A stretch of 64,000 bases of DNA from an uncultured Butyrivibrio sp. (GTDB lineage: Bacteria; Bacillota; Clostridia; Lachnospirales; Lachnospiraceae): assembly GCF_947169445.1 (NCBI RefSeq), contig NZ_CAMVPU010000017.1, positions 9,354 through 73,353 on the forward strand. Reading direction: 5' to 3'. Both the position numbers and the translations under genes were made by a program. Below, one piece after another: positions 1-7,291 of the stretch (position 1 is its first letter; each line of letters opens with the position of its first letter). The notes under the pieces were generated by a model, which was not told the DNA's origin, did no database searches, and was given only the letters and a program-made list of their open reading frames with translations.

Positions 1-27
1 TTTCATGAGTAAATCTGTGATTTTCAT
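1..27 (-). CDS. fruA: Fructose PTS permease, N-terminal end only
   Basis: The first nine codons of a leftward gene are present; the rest lies outside the window. The peptide MKITDLLMK matches the usual beginning of fructose-specific PTS EIIA/EIIABC proteins (M-x-I-T-D-L-L). A strong ribosome binding site (AAAGGAGGG on the minus strand, about 31-40) precedes the ATG. It lies just downstream of fruK and fruR on the same strand, which is the standard regulator-kinase-permease order. The product would import fructose and phosphorylate it to fructose-1-phosphate, the substrate of the neighbouring kinase. The identity rests on nine residues plus context. Confidence 0.65.
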
Positions 28-96
28 AGTCCCTCCTTTACGGGTGTTTCCCCTTGTTTCTTGCTATATAAAGAGTAAAAATACTCAGTTATATCT

Positions 97-1002
97 TTAT
101 AATTTTTCGTAGATCGCTTTTATTGCTTCCCCTGTTGCCAGATCGTCAGAAAATGCAGTGGCGCTTCCTGCAGCAGTTCCCATCTTTAAAGCCTCTTCGT
201 AGTTGTGAGTCTGATTAAAACCGGCTATAAAGCCAGCCACCATCGAATCTCCCGCACCTACAGAATTTCTAACTGTTCCCTTTGGGACTCCGATTCTGTA
301 TTTTTCTCCGGTTTCGGTTATGAGCATTGCGCCGTCACCTGCCATGGAGATAAGTACGTTTCTTGCGCCCATTTCCTGAAGCTTCTTGGCATGTGCTTCT
401 ATTTCATCATCAGTTTTTAAAACGGTTCCAAACATTTCGCCAAGCTCATGATTGTTGGGCTTTATCAGGAATGGATGATATTTAAGAACGTTCTTTAAAA
501 GATCCTTTGTGGCATCTACTACGGTATCTATTTTTCTGTCCTGAAGCTTTTCAAGGATCTTTTCATAAATATCGCTTGGAAGAGTGCTTGGAATACTTCC
601 GGCCAGGATAATGGTATCGCCGTCCTTAAGCTCATCAAGCTGTGTAAAGAGCTTATCAAGGGCCTCCTTCGGAATCTTAGGACCCTGGGCATTTATTTCG
701 GTTTCTGTTTCTCCCTTGATCTTTACATTGATACGGGAGATACCTTCAGGCAGCTGGATGAAATCAGCCTTGATGCCTTTTTTATCAACGCTTTCTGCAA
801 TTGCTTTTCCGGTAAAGCCGGCTACAAAGCCAAGAGCAGTATTATCTATTCCAAGGTTCTTTAAAATAGTTGAAACGTTGATGCCCTTTCCTCCAAAATA
901 GCATTCCTCTGAGTCAGAACGGTTAGTCATTCCCGGAAGAAGCTTGCTTCCCATTCTTACGACATAGTCAATTGCTGGATTAAAGGTGATTGTGTAGATC
1001 AT
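97..1002 (-). CDS. fruK: 1-phosphofructokinase
   Basis: This is a PfkB/ribokinase-family sugar kinase of 301 residues, the normal length. It is expected to convert fructose-1-phosphate to fructose-1,6-bisphosphate with ATP in the cytoplasm. The start MIYTITFNPAIDY is typical of 1-phosphofructokinases and tagatose-6-phosphate kinases. The first PfkB signature (YFGGKGINVS, about residues 35-44) and the second (NSVGAGDSMVAGF, about 248-260, with the catalytic Asp in GAGDS) are both intact. It sits 9 bp after fruR and before fruA, so fructose-1-phosphate is the likely substrate. AGGAGG precedes the start. A LacC-like tagatose role is possible but the neighbours argue against it. Confidence 0.93.
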   Translation of the reverse strand: MIYTITFNPAIDYVVRMGSKLLPGMTNRSDSEECYFGGKGINVSTILKNLGIDNTALGFVAGFTGKAIAESVDKKGIKADFIQLPEGISRINVKIKGETETEINAQGPKIPKEALDKLFTQLDELKDGDTIILAGSIPSTLPSDIYEKILEKLQDRKIDTVVDATKDLLKNVLKYHPFLIKPNNHELGEMFGTVLKTDDEIEAHAKKLQEMGARNVLISMAGDGAMLITETGEKYRIGVPKGTVRNSVGAGDSMVAGFIAGFNQTHNYEEALKMGTAAGSATAFSDDLATGEAIKAIYEKL

Positions 1003-1011
1003 ATATTCCTC

Positions 1012-1788
1012 CTACTTCGAATTTTGCTCATCAGAAGTATCATTTACATTTTTGATAATTGTTTTGCTGCTATAGTTCTTGGAAACTTCACGATCCGTGA
1101 TAATGCAGCAGTTTGGAATATCAGCGAAGGTGACAGAGCTCACTTTGCCGAATTTGGTGTGGTCAGCCAGTATATAGGAAACATAAGCGTGTTTGACGGC
1201 TTCCTGTTTAACAAGGGCTTCATCCACATCCGGGGTAGTGTAGCCTGCATGAAGTGAAATACCGTTGGTTCCCATAAATGCCTTGGTGAAATGATATTTA
1301 CTGATTCCTTCAATACAGTCCGGACCGATAATGGCCTCTGTGGTGGGCTTGCATCTGCCACCGATGATCATGGTGTTTAAGCCTTTTTCCACGAGCTTCT
1401 TGGCATGTACTATGCCGTTGGTGATATATTTGGCCTTGGTATTGGTGATGTACTTGATCATCTCTAAAGTGGTTGTTCCGGAATCTATATAAACAAAATC
1501 CTGATCATTTATAAGAGAAGCAGCGTATTTACTGATTGCTTCCTTCTCCTCGGTGTTAAGAACTGCCTTGGCAGAAACACTTGGTTCAAAGGTGTTAACG
1601 TCCTGCTCCGCAATTGAAGTAGCTCCTCCGAAGACCTTGACTATCTTTTTCTCTTCGTGGAGAGCAGATAAATCTCTTCGGATAGTGGCGGCAGAAGCAT
1701 CGAATTCCTCCATGAGTTCTGCAACAGTCACAACATTTCTTTCATTTATTAATGTAACGATAAGATCTCGTCGTTCCTGAGTTAGCAT
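1012..1788 (-). CDS. fruR: DeoR-family transcriptional repressor of the fru operon
   Basis: This 258-residue protein has an N-terminal DeoR-type helix-turn-helix (residues 1-57: MLTQERRDLIVTLI, then VTVAELMEEFDASAATIRRD) and a C-terminal DeoR sensor domain with the sugar-phosphate-binding motif DSGTTT near residues 101-106. The family binds phosphorylated sugars, here most likely fructose-1-phosphate, and releases its operator. It is first in the operon, before fruK and fruA, as in many Firmicutes. The upstream region 1929-2010 carries helically phased TCA/TGA-containing repeats that could be its operators. Length and motifs are normal. Confidence 0.9.
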   Translation of the reverse strand: MLTQERRDLIVTLINERNVVTVAELMEEFDASAATIRRDLSALHEEKKIVKVFGGATSIAEQDVNTFEPSVSAKAVLNTEEKEAISKYAASLINDQDFVYIDSGTTTLEMIKYITNTKAKYITNGIVHAKKLVEKGLNTMIIGGRCKPTTEAIIGPDCIEGISKYHFTKAFMGTNGISLHAGYTTPDVDEALVKQEAVKHAYVSYILADHTKFGKVSSVTFADIPNCCIITDREVSKNYSSKTIIKNVNDTSDEQNSK

Positions 1789-1804
1789 TGTGTCCCCCTA
1801 GCCT

Positions 1805-1837
1805 ATACATTCTTGAATTTCTAATTCAAGAATGTAT
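1805..1837. repeat. Dispersed 33-bp hairpin repeat, copy 1
   Basis: Perfect inverted repeat with 15-bp arms (atacattcttgaatt and its complement) around the loop tct. The same 33 bp recur exactly at 42914-42946 and 43058-43090. About 14 further bases on the right side (pattern TATTCYTGGA) are also shared with two mismatches, so the unit is longer than the hairpin. A second hairpin, attcttggat/atccaggaat, follows at 1840-1863. It lies 16 bp upstream of the fruR start on the template side. Confidence 0.85.
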
Positions 1838-1920
1838 TTATTCTTGGATCTTTATCCAGGAATGCATAAGAAATGATTATTTCATTCACTGATAAGAGCA
1901 TAATAACATCACCTTCAATC

Positions 1921-2010
1921 ATAATCAATCAAAAATAATCACAAACAATCATGGCACTAATTGTGAAATAATCACAAAACATCACAAAATAATCAAAAAC
2001 GCTCACAACG
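1921..2010 (-). promoter_or_regulatory. Phased operator-like repeats upstream of fruR
   Basis: AAT-TCA-CAAA type words (minus-strand sense TTTGTGATTATTTT) recur with the TCA core at 1929, 1939, 1949, 1972, 1982, 1993 and 2003. The intervals are 10 or 11 bp within two clusters, with about two turns between them. Many DeoR-family repressors bind tandem T-rich direct repeats with a helical repeat of this kind, so these are probably fruR operators. The rest of the 1789-2163 gap is AT-rich and should hold the divergent promoters of fruR and the gene at 2164. I could not assign -35/-10 boxes with confidence. Confidence 0.5.
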
Positions 2011-2163
2011 TGCATGAAAACGCGCAATCTCTTTTGATTAAAAGAATATTAAAAAACAATAAAGCTTTATCTATATTGCGTAAAAAACATTTACAAAGCA
2101 GTAGTAAAAAATTACAATAAGATTAGAGTTTGTCTAAGATTAAAGCCTTAGGAGGTACTGATT

Positions 2164-2769
2164 TTGGAAATAATCGAATTAACTCAGGAACAGATAGATA
2201 TCATAGGTGAGATTGCTAATATCAGCATGGGTAATTCAGCAACCACGCTCAGTATGATGGTAAATAAAAAAGTTGATATCACAACGCCTAACGTTAAGAT
2301 GATAAAAAGAAGTGAGGCGCTTGATGATTATGAAAAGACCTGTATTTTTGTACAGATACATTATGTTAAGGGTCTTCAGGGCAATAATGTTCTTGTGTTA
2401 AAGGAGCATGACGTGAAGGTTATGACCGACCTTATGATGGGCGGTGACGGCACCAATACTGCCGGAGAGATTACAGAACTTCATTTATCAGCAGCTTCAG
2501 AGGCTATGAACCAGATGATGGGCACCAGTGCAACATCTCTTTCTTCCATGCTCGGAGTTCCGACGGATATCAGTACACCTATCGTTAATCAGATTGATGT
2601 AGACAGTATCAAAGTTTTTGAAAAAATGTTTGATACTACTTACGATAAATTTGTTAAAATAGCTTTTAGGATGACAATAGGTGACCTAATCGATTCCGTC
2701 ATGGTACAATTGTATCCGGTGCAGTTCGCAGTGGATATGTGCCAAAAATTCATGGATAAAGGGAAGTAA
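2164..2769 (+). CDS. CheC-like (FliY N-domain) CheY-P phosphatase
   Basis: This 201-residue protein consists of one CheC/FliY-type domain. Two copies of the CheC active-site pattern (S/D)xxxExxN are visible: IGEIANISMGNSATTLS near residues 15-31 and LSAASEAMNQMMGTSATSLS near 101-120, each with its Glu-Asn pair. CheC, CheX and FliY domains of this type dephosphorylate CheY-P. It closely resembles the N-terminal phosphatase half of clostridial FliY but lacks the FliM-like N-terminal CheY-binding peptide and the C-terminal SpoA/FliN domain. The start is a TTG seven bases after AGGAGGT. It is followed after 8 bp by a DUF4317 gene, so the two are probably cotranscribed. No flagellar genes lie nearby. 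Confidence 0.8.
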   Translation: MEIIELTQEQIDIIGEIANISMGNSATTLSMMVNKKVDITTPNVKMIKRSEALDDYEKTCIFVQIHYVKGLQGNNVLVLKEHDVKVMTDLMMGGDGTNTAGEITELHLSAASEAMNQMMGTSATSLSSMLGVPTDISTPIVNQIDVDSIKVFEKMFDTTYDKFVKIAFRMTIGDLIDSVMVQLYPVQFAVDMCQKFMDKGK

Positions 2770-2777
2770 TACGGGTA

Positions 2778-3914
2778 ATGAATAAGGCAGAAACTTTAGA
2801 AATCAAGAAGCAGTTTACACCGGACAGGTGCACAATTGACCACATTTGTGGATGCTATGTGGATCACGAAAAGAACAAGAGACTTACTTTTAGAAATGCC
2901 TTTGGACAGATTCCAGAGGAGGAAATGTTCAAATATCTGGATATTTTCCAACATACACTTGCAGGTACTTTTGGCAAGAACCTAATTAGTCTTGAGTTCC
3001 CTCTAGACCAGGAACAGCCAGGAGGGACTCAAGATTTTCTTTTAACACTGAGAAACTCCAGACTTGAGGATGATGAGCTGGTAGATGAGTTCTATGACAA
3101 GATAATTGCCAATTACGTAAATGGTGAGAACTACTATATTATTGTTGTTCATGCAGTTTACGATATCCCAGGGATCACAAGGGATGGAATAGAGATGGAG
3201 GATGCTTCCGAGAAGATTTATGACTATATTCTCTGCAGTATCTGCCCTGTTAAGCTCTCTAAGGCCGGGCTTGGCTACAATGAGAGCAAAAATGTTATTG
3301 AGGACCGCTTCCGTGACTGGATTGTAGAAGGTCCTACAAAGGGATTTCTTTTCCCTGCATTTATAGAAAGAGATACAGATATCCATAACATGCTGTATTT
3401 CACCAAAAAGCCTGATGATCTTCAGCCTGAGTTTGTTGAAGCAATGTTTGGAGGAAGAGCTCCAATCTCAGCTCCTGAGCAGAAGGATCTTTTTGATGCA
3501 GTTGTTCAGAATGTTATTGGTGACCAGGCTGATTACGACATCATGAAGAATATTCATGATAACTTGAATGATATGATCGAGGACCATGAGGGAGATCCTG
3601 AGCCTCTGGAACTTACCAAGAATGATGTCAAGCAGCTTTTACAGGATAGTGGTGTTCCGGAAGAAAGAATGGACTATTTTGAGGAGAACTACGCAAAATG
3701 TGCTGGAGAAGAGGATTATCCACTCCTTGCCAGCAATATTGCCAACACCAAGAAGTTTGACATTGAAACTCCGGATGTGGTGATCAAGGTTAAGCCCGAC
3801 AGAACAGACCTGGTGGAATCCAAGATTATAGATGGCAGGCAGTGTCTTGTTATTGCTGTTGATGATCATATAGAAGTTAACGGTATTAACGTGCGAACCT
3901 TTATGAACAAATAA
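2778..3914 (+). CDS. DUF4317 domain protein
   Basis: This 378-residue cytoplasmic protein has the DUF4317 family's characteristic opening (IKKQFTPDRCTIDHICGCYV near residues 9-28, with the conserved CGCYVD). Its function is unknown. The protein is acidic, has no signal peptide or membrane segment, and has the length I expect for the family. It starts 8 bp after the CheC-like gene and ends 14 bp before a LytTR response regulator, so it may belong to a five-gene transcript running to 7084. Assignment rests on recognising the N-terminal signature. Confidence 0.75.
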   Translation: MNKAETLEIKKQFTPDRCTIDHICGCYVDHEKNKRLTFRNAFGQIPEEEMFKYLDIFQHTLAGTFGKNLISLEFPLDQEQPGGTQDFLLTLRNSRLEDDELVDEFYDKIIANYVNGENYYIIVVHAVYDIPGITRDGIEMEDASEKIYDYILCSICPVKLSKAGLGYNESKNVIEDRFRDWIVEGPTKGFLFPAFIERDTDIHNMLYFTKKPDDLQPEFVEAMFGGRAPISAPEQKDLFDAVVQNVIGDQADYDIMKNIHDNLNDMIEDHEGDPEPLELTKNDVKQLLQDSGVPEERMDYFEENYAKCAGEEDYPLLASNIANTKKFDIETPDVVIKVKPDRTDLVESKIIDGRQCLVIAVDDHIEVNGINVRTFMNK

Positions 3915-3928
3915 AGACAGGGGTAAAG

Positions 3929-4636
3929 ATGATTCAACTTGCTATAGTAGAGGATGAAGATTCGTACGCTAGGCAGCTTGAGGACTTTGTTAATAAGTAC
4001 CAGGCTGAGAGCGGCAACTATTTTAAAATAACCAGATTTACAGATGGCGATGAGATTACCAATGGCTATAAGGGGCAGTTTGACATAATTCTCATGGATA
4101 TTGAGATGAAGCTGATGGACGGCATGACTGCTGCCGAAGAAATCAGAAAACTGGATCAGGAAGTAGTCATAATGTTTATCACCAATATGACTAACTACGC
4201 AATCAGGGGCTATCAGGTAGATGCTCTTGATTACGTGCTTAAACCTGTCAGCTATTTCGCATTTTCTCAGAAGCTTGGTAGAGCCATCAGTAAGATGCGC
4301 AAGTCCTCTGCGAAGATCATTTCCATAGATATGCCCTCCGGGGTAAAAAAACTGGATATAGACAATATCTTTTATATAGAAAGTGAAGGACATAATCTCA
4401 ATTTCTATACTACCGGAGGCGATTTTACCATTAGAGCCAAAATGGGAGACTTTGAGGAACAGCTTGCTGACTATAATTTCTTTAGAAGCAATAAGGGATA
4501 TATTGTTAATCTCAAATATGTGGACGGAGTAGAGAACGGAAGTTGTCTGATTGCCGGAAAACAGCTTCAGATAAGCAGAGCGAGAAAGAATGATTTTATG
4601 TCTGCGCTGACGGATTATATGGCATCATTGCCGTGA
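3929..4636 (+). CDS. LytTR-family response regulator
   Basis: A two-domain regulator of 235 residues. The receiver domain (about 1-120) has the acidic pair E8-D9, phospho-acceptor D57 in LMDIEM and the conserved Lys in DYVLKPVSY. The C-terminal LytTR DNA-binding domain (about 135-233) contains the typical YIESEGHNLNFYT and FFRSNKGYIVNL stretches. Members bind direct repeats about 21 bp apart. It lies 13 bp upstream of its GHKL sensor kinase. A candidate binding site is at 7128-7161, just past the operon and ahead of a GH3 gene. Confidence 0.93.
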   Translation: MIQLAIVEDEDSYARQLEDFVNKYQAESGNYFKITRFTDGDEITNGYKGQFDIILMDIEMKLMDGMTAAEEIRKLDQEVVIMFITNMTNYAIRGYQVDALDYVLKPVSYFAFSQKLGRAISKMRKSSAKIISIDMPSGVKKLDIDNIFYIESEGHNLNFYTTGGDFTIRAKMGDFEEQLADYNFFRSNKGYIVNLKYVDGVENGSCLIAGKQLQISRARKNDFMSALTDYMASLP

Positions 4637-4649
4637 AACAGGAACTATT

Positions 4650-5960
4650 ATGGAAAAAGTTTATCAGGATATTCCGAGAATATATACAGCTCTTGCAGAA
4701 TGGCTGGCATGCCTTACATACTGCATGGTGTTAAAAAGACGTGTCAAGAATGAAGAGTTTGTCCTTTCTACTATTTTGGCACTTATTGTTCAGAGTATGT
4801 TCCTGGTATTGACTAAGGGACTTCCTGTAGTCTGGTGGATACCCTGTATGTTGATGGCTGTGGGTTTTATGTTTGTATATCTGGCATTTACCTGCGATGA
4901 TACCAAAAATGTAATCGGATATTATTGTGCCAGGGCTTTTCTTTTGGCGGAACTGGCGGCTTCCCTTGAATGGCAGCTGGCTAGCTTTTTCAGAAATGTC
5001 ACACCTTCAATTCTGGTCCAGATTCTGATTCTTTTGGCTGTGTATGGACTTGTTTTTACCTGGGCTCACTACATGGAGGTCAGTATTACAAGAGGCGTTT
5101 TTCAGCTGGAGATCAACAAACACGAGTTGTGGGCTGCAGTACTTATAGCAGCTGCGGTTTTTGCATTTAGTAACCTTAGCTTTGTATTTAGGAATACGCC
5201 ATTTTCGGGATCTCTTATGGCAGATGTCTTTTACATAAGAACCCTGGTGGATCTGGCGGGAATCATGATCCTGTACGTGTATCAGAGCCGAATCTGTGAG
5301 CTTTTGGCGGAAAAAGAGCTGCGAAATATCCATGCCATGCTAAAGGCTCAGTATGATAAATATCGAAACTATCAATCTACCTTTGAACTGATCAATATGA
5401 AGTATCATGATCTGAAACATCAGATAGCAGGACTTCGTGCGGAAATGACTGATGAGGAGAGAAAAGAGTGGATTGACAGTCTTGAGCAGGAGCTGGAATC
5501 CTATAGTCCTGAGCTGGAAACCGGAAACAGTGTTCTTGATACGCTTATTGCCGGCAAAATGATGAACTGCAGAGCCAATAATATCAAGATTACCTGCGTG
5601 GCTGATGGAGATATTCTGGATTTCATGCACGTTGCCGATATTTGTACGATTTTTGGTAATGCACTTGATAATGCGATTGAGAGTGTGACACTCCTTGAAG
5701 ACCCTGAGAAGAGACTTATTCATTTATCTATTTCTCAGAAAAAGGGATTTATACTGATCCAGATAAATAACTATTGTGAGAATACCATTACCATGAAGAA
5801 TGGATTTCCTGTCACTACTAAGGCAGATTCCAGCAATCATGGCTTTGGTCTTAAGAGTATAAGATATACTGTAGAAAAATACCATGGAACCCTGAATTTT
5901 GATCTGAAGGATAACTGGTTTGAGCTTAAAATGCTTATTCCAAAGGGAGGTCAGGGATGA
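4650..5960 (+). CDS. GHKL sensor histidine kinase (AgrC-like)
   Basis: This 436-residue kinase has about six membrane helices in its first 215 residues, a coiled linker and a GHKL ATPase domain. The phospho-acceptor is H253 in KYHDLKHQI, typical of AgrC/ComD-type peptide-sensing kinases. The N box (FGNALDNAIES) and G box (NHGFGLKSI) are intact. The partner regulator is directly upstream. The 3' end overlaps the diguanylate cyclase gene by 4 bp. The family usually senses small peptides or membrane signals; no obvious peptide precursor gene is adjacent, so the ligand is unknown. Confidence 0.9.
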   Translation: MEKVYQDIPRIYTALAEWLACLTYCMVLKRRVKNEEFVLSTILALIVQSMFLVLTKGLPVVWWIPCMLMAVGFMFVYLAFTCDDTKNVIGYYCARAFLLAELAASLEWQLASFFRNVTPSILVQILILLAVYGLVFTWAHYMEVSITRGVFQLEINKHELWAAVLIAAAVFAFSNLSFVFRNTPFSGSLMADVFYIRTLVDLAGIMILYVYQSRICELLAEKELRNIHAMLKAQYDKYRNYQSTFELINMKYHDLKHQIAGLRAEMTDEERKEWIDSLEQELESYSPELETGNSVLDTLIAGKMMNCRANNIKITCVADGDILDFMHVADICTIFGNALDNAIESVTLLEDPEKRLIHLSISQKKGFILIQINNYCENTITMKNGFPVTTKADSSNHGFGLKSIRYTVEKYHGTLNFDLKDNWFELKMLIPKGGQG

Positions 5961-7084
5961 ATATTATCGCCGTGGCCGTAGCAGATTATATAGGCTTCAT
6001 ATTGCTGGTGGCAATGCTTATCAGCAGCCATATCAGAAGATCTGCTCATGGAGTACAATTTAAGATTTTTACAATCATTGCAACGATGTCGGCAGCTGCC
6101 TGCGTTGTTGATTTTTTCATGTTCTATTGTGATGGGAAGGTTGGAACTATATACTATCTTATCAATCTTGTAGGTAATACCTTCTGTTTTATTGCCAATC
6201 CGGTCTTTGCTGTTGGGTGGTGTCTTTATACTGAAGCTAAGCTTTATAATTCCGATGCCAGGGTAAAAAAGAGATTTAAGCCCTTGGCTTTACCAGGGGC
6301 AGTGCTGGTGGCCATAGCGCTTATAAATATGTTTGTTCCATTAATATTCTATATTGATGATACGAATGTGTATCACAGGCTGCCGCTTAGTTACATGTTT
6401 TATGTAGTACTTTTTGGCTACATGGTATATAGCATAGTGGTAGTAAAACAATATGAAGAAAGATATGATAAACTCAGGTTTTTCCCGCTGCTTCTTATGA
6501 TGGGACCTATCGTTCTTGGATGTACCCTGCAGATCATATTCTATGGTGTATCTCTTATATGGGTATCCCTTTCTGTTGGAATTACAGCTATCTATATGGC
6601 TATGCAGAATGAGTTTTCCTATGTGGATACGCTGACTGGTCTGTACAACAGAGCCTATATGGACTATGTTATGGACCTTTATACCAAGGAGAATAAACAT
6701 AAGCTTGGCGGAATCATGATCGATGTCGATTATTTCAAACAGATCAATGATACCTATGGACATTCTGTCGGAGATGAAGCTTTGATTGATGTGACGAGAA
6801 TTATCCTTTTTAGTAAGCCGGATAAAGCCTTGGCCATCAGGTTCGCGGGAGATGAGTTTATTCTTGTTGTAAAAGACTGCAACGATGCTTCCATGCAAAA
6901 GATTATCTCTGATATAAGGGATGAACTGGCACAGTTCAATGAAACGGAAGGACGCCAGTATAAGCTTTCGCTTTCCATGGGCTATGCGCTCTTTGATTCG
7001 GAAAAAGACAACTCGGACAGCTTCTTCAAGCATATGGATGACAATATGTATGAGGAAAAAATGAAGAAGCACGCGGCAAGATGA
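5957..7084 (+). CDS. Membrane diguanylate cyclase (GGDEF)
   Basis: This 375-residue protein has about seven membrane helices in residues 1-210 and a GGDEF domain in the last 160 residues (from DTLTGLYNRAYMD). The signature reads AGDEF, a variant found in active cyclases. The metal and substrate motifs DVDYFKQIND and GHSVGDEAL are present. No RxxD inhibitory site is visible five residues before the signature, so classical product inhibition may be absent. It would make cyclic di-GMP from two GTP at the membrane. It overlaps the histidine kinase gene by 4 bp (ATGA), which ties c-di-GMP output to the LytTR system. Confidence 0.9.
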   Translation: MNIIAVAVADYIGFILLVAMLISSHIRRSAHGVQFKIFTIIATMSAAACVVDFFMFYCDGKVGTIYYLINLVGNTFCFIANPVFAVGWCLYTEAKLYNSDARVKKRFKPLALPGAVLVAIALINMFVPLIFYIDDTNVYHRLPLSYMFYVVLFGYMVYSIVVVKQYEERYDKLRFFPLLLMMGPIVLGCTLQIIFYGVSLIWVSLSVGITAIYMAMQNEFSYVDTLTGLYNRAYMDYVMDLYTKENKHKLGGIMIDVDYFKQINDTYGHSVGDEALIDVTRIILFSKPDKALAIRFAGDEFILVVKDCNDASMQKIISDIRDELAQFNETEGRQYKLSLSMGYALFDSEKDNSDSFFKHMDDNMYEEKMKKHAAR

Positions 7085-7127
7085 TGGAATTGATAAAATA
7101 TTAATATATAGTCGTGGAACATATAAT

Positions 7128-7161
7128 ACACTTTGTGACAAAAATCGTACCGTTTATGACA
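7128..7161 (+). promoter_or_regulatory. Putative LytTR binding site A
   Basis: Two 13-bp direct repeats, ACACTTTGTGACA (7128-7140) and ACCGTTTATGACA (7149-7161), start 21 bp apart. The second contains ACCGTTTAT, which fits the published LytTR half-site pattern [TA][AC][CA]GTTN[AG][TG]; the 21-bp period is the expected one. A matching pair with the same spacing is at 15918-15951. The site partly overlaps the terminator hairpin at 7140-7178. It precedes the GH3 gene at 7292. Confidence 0.6.
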
Positions 7162-7181
7162 AAAACGGCACGATTTTTTTT
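7140..7181 (+). terminator. Rho-independent terminator after the LytTR/GGDEF operon
   Basis: A 16-bp stem (aaaaatcgtaccgttt against aaacggcacgattttt, one mismatch) with a 7-nt loop is followed by more T residues. It ends the operon at 3929-7084. Confidence 0.8.
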
Positions 7182-7198
7182 GTGTGCTAATCTTGTAG

Positions 7199-7210
7199 TG
7201 TAAGCGCTAC
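7199..7210 (+). promoter_or_regulatory. cre-like operator half-palindrome
   Basis: TGTAAGCGCTAC resembles the catabolite-responsive element core TGTAAGCGCTTACA used by CcpA and other LacI-family regulators, with one deviation on the right side. It lies about 80 bp before the GH3 start, a reasonable position for carbon-source control. It is a single weak match. Confidence 0.35.
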
Positions 7211-7291
7211 TGCGTGCAAAAAGCAGTAGTTCAACTAAAGGGTCATGGTCCTGACCAGTCTATGACTTATTACAAAAAGGGAGGTTTTGCT

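Noticed and set aside
4401..7141. Long minus-strand frames opposite the kinase and cyclase genes (for example 6341-7141)
   Set aside because: Compositional shadows of well-supported plus-strand genes; no family resemblance and no RBS.
7214..7291. GTG start of the GH3 gene at 7214
   Set aside because: No RBS precedes it, and the extra 26 residues would place a polar segment before the anchor; ATG 7292 follows AAGGGAGG.
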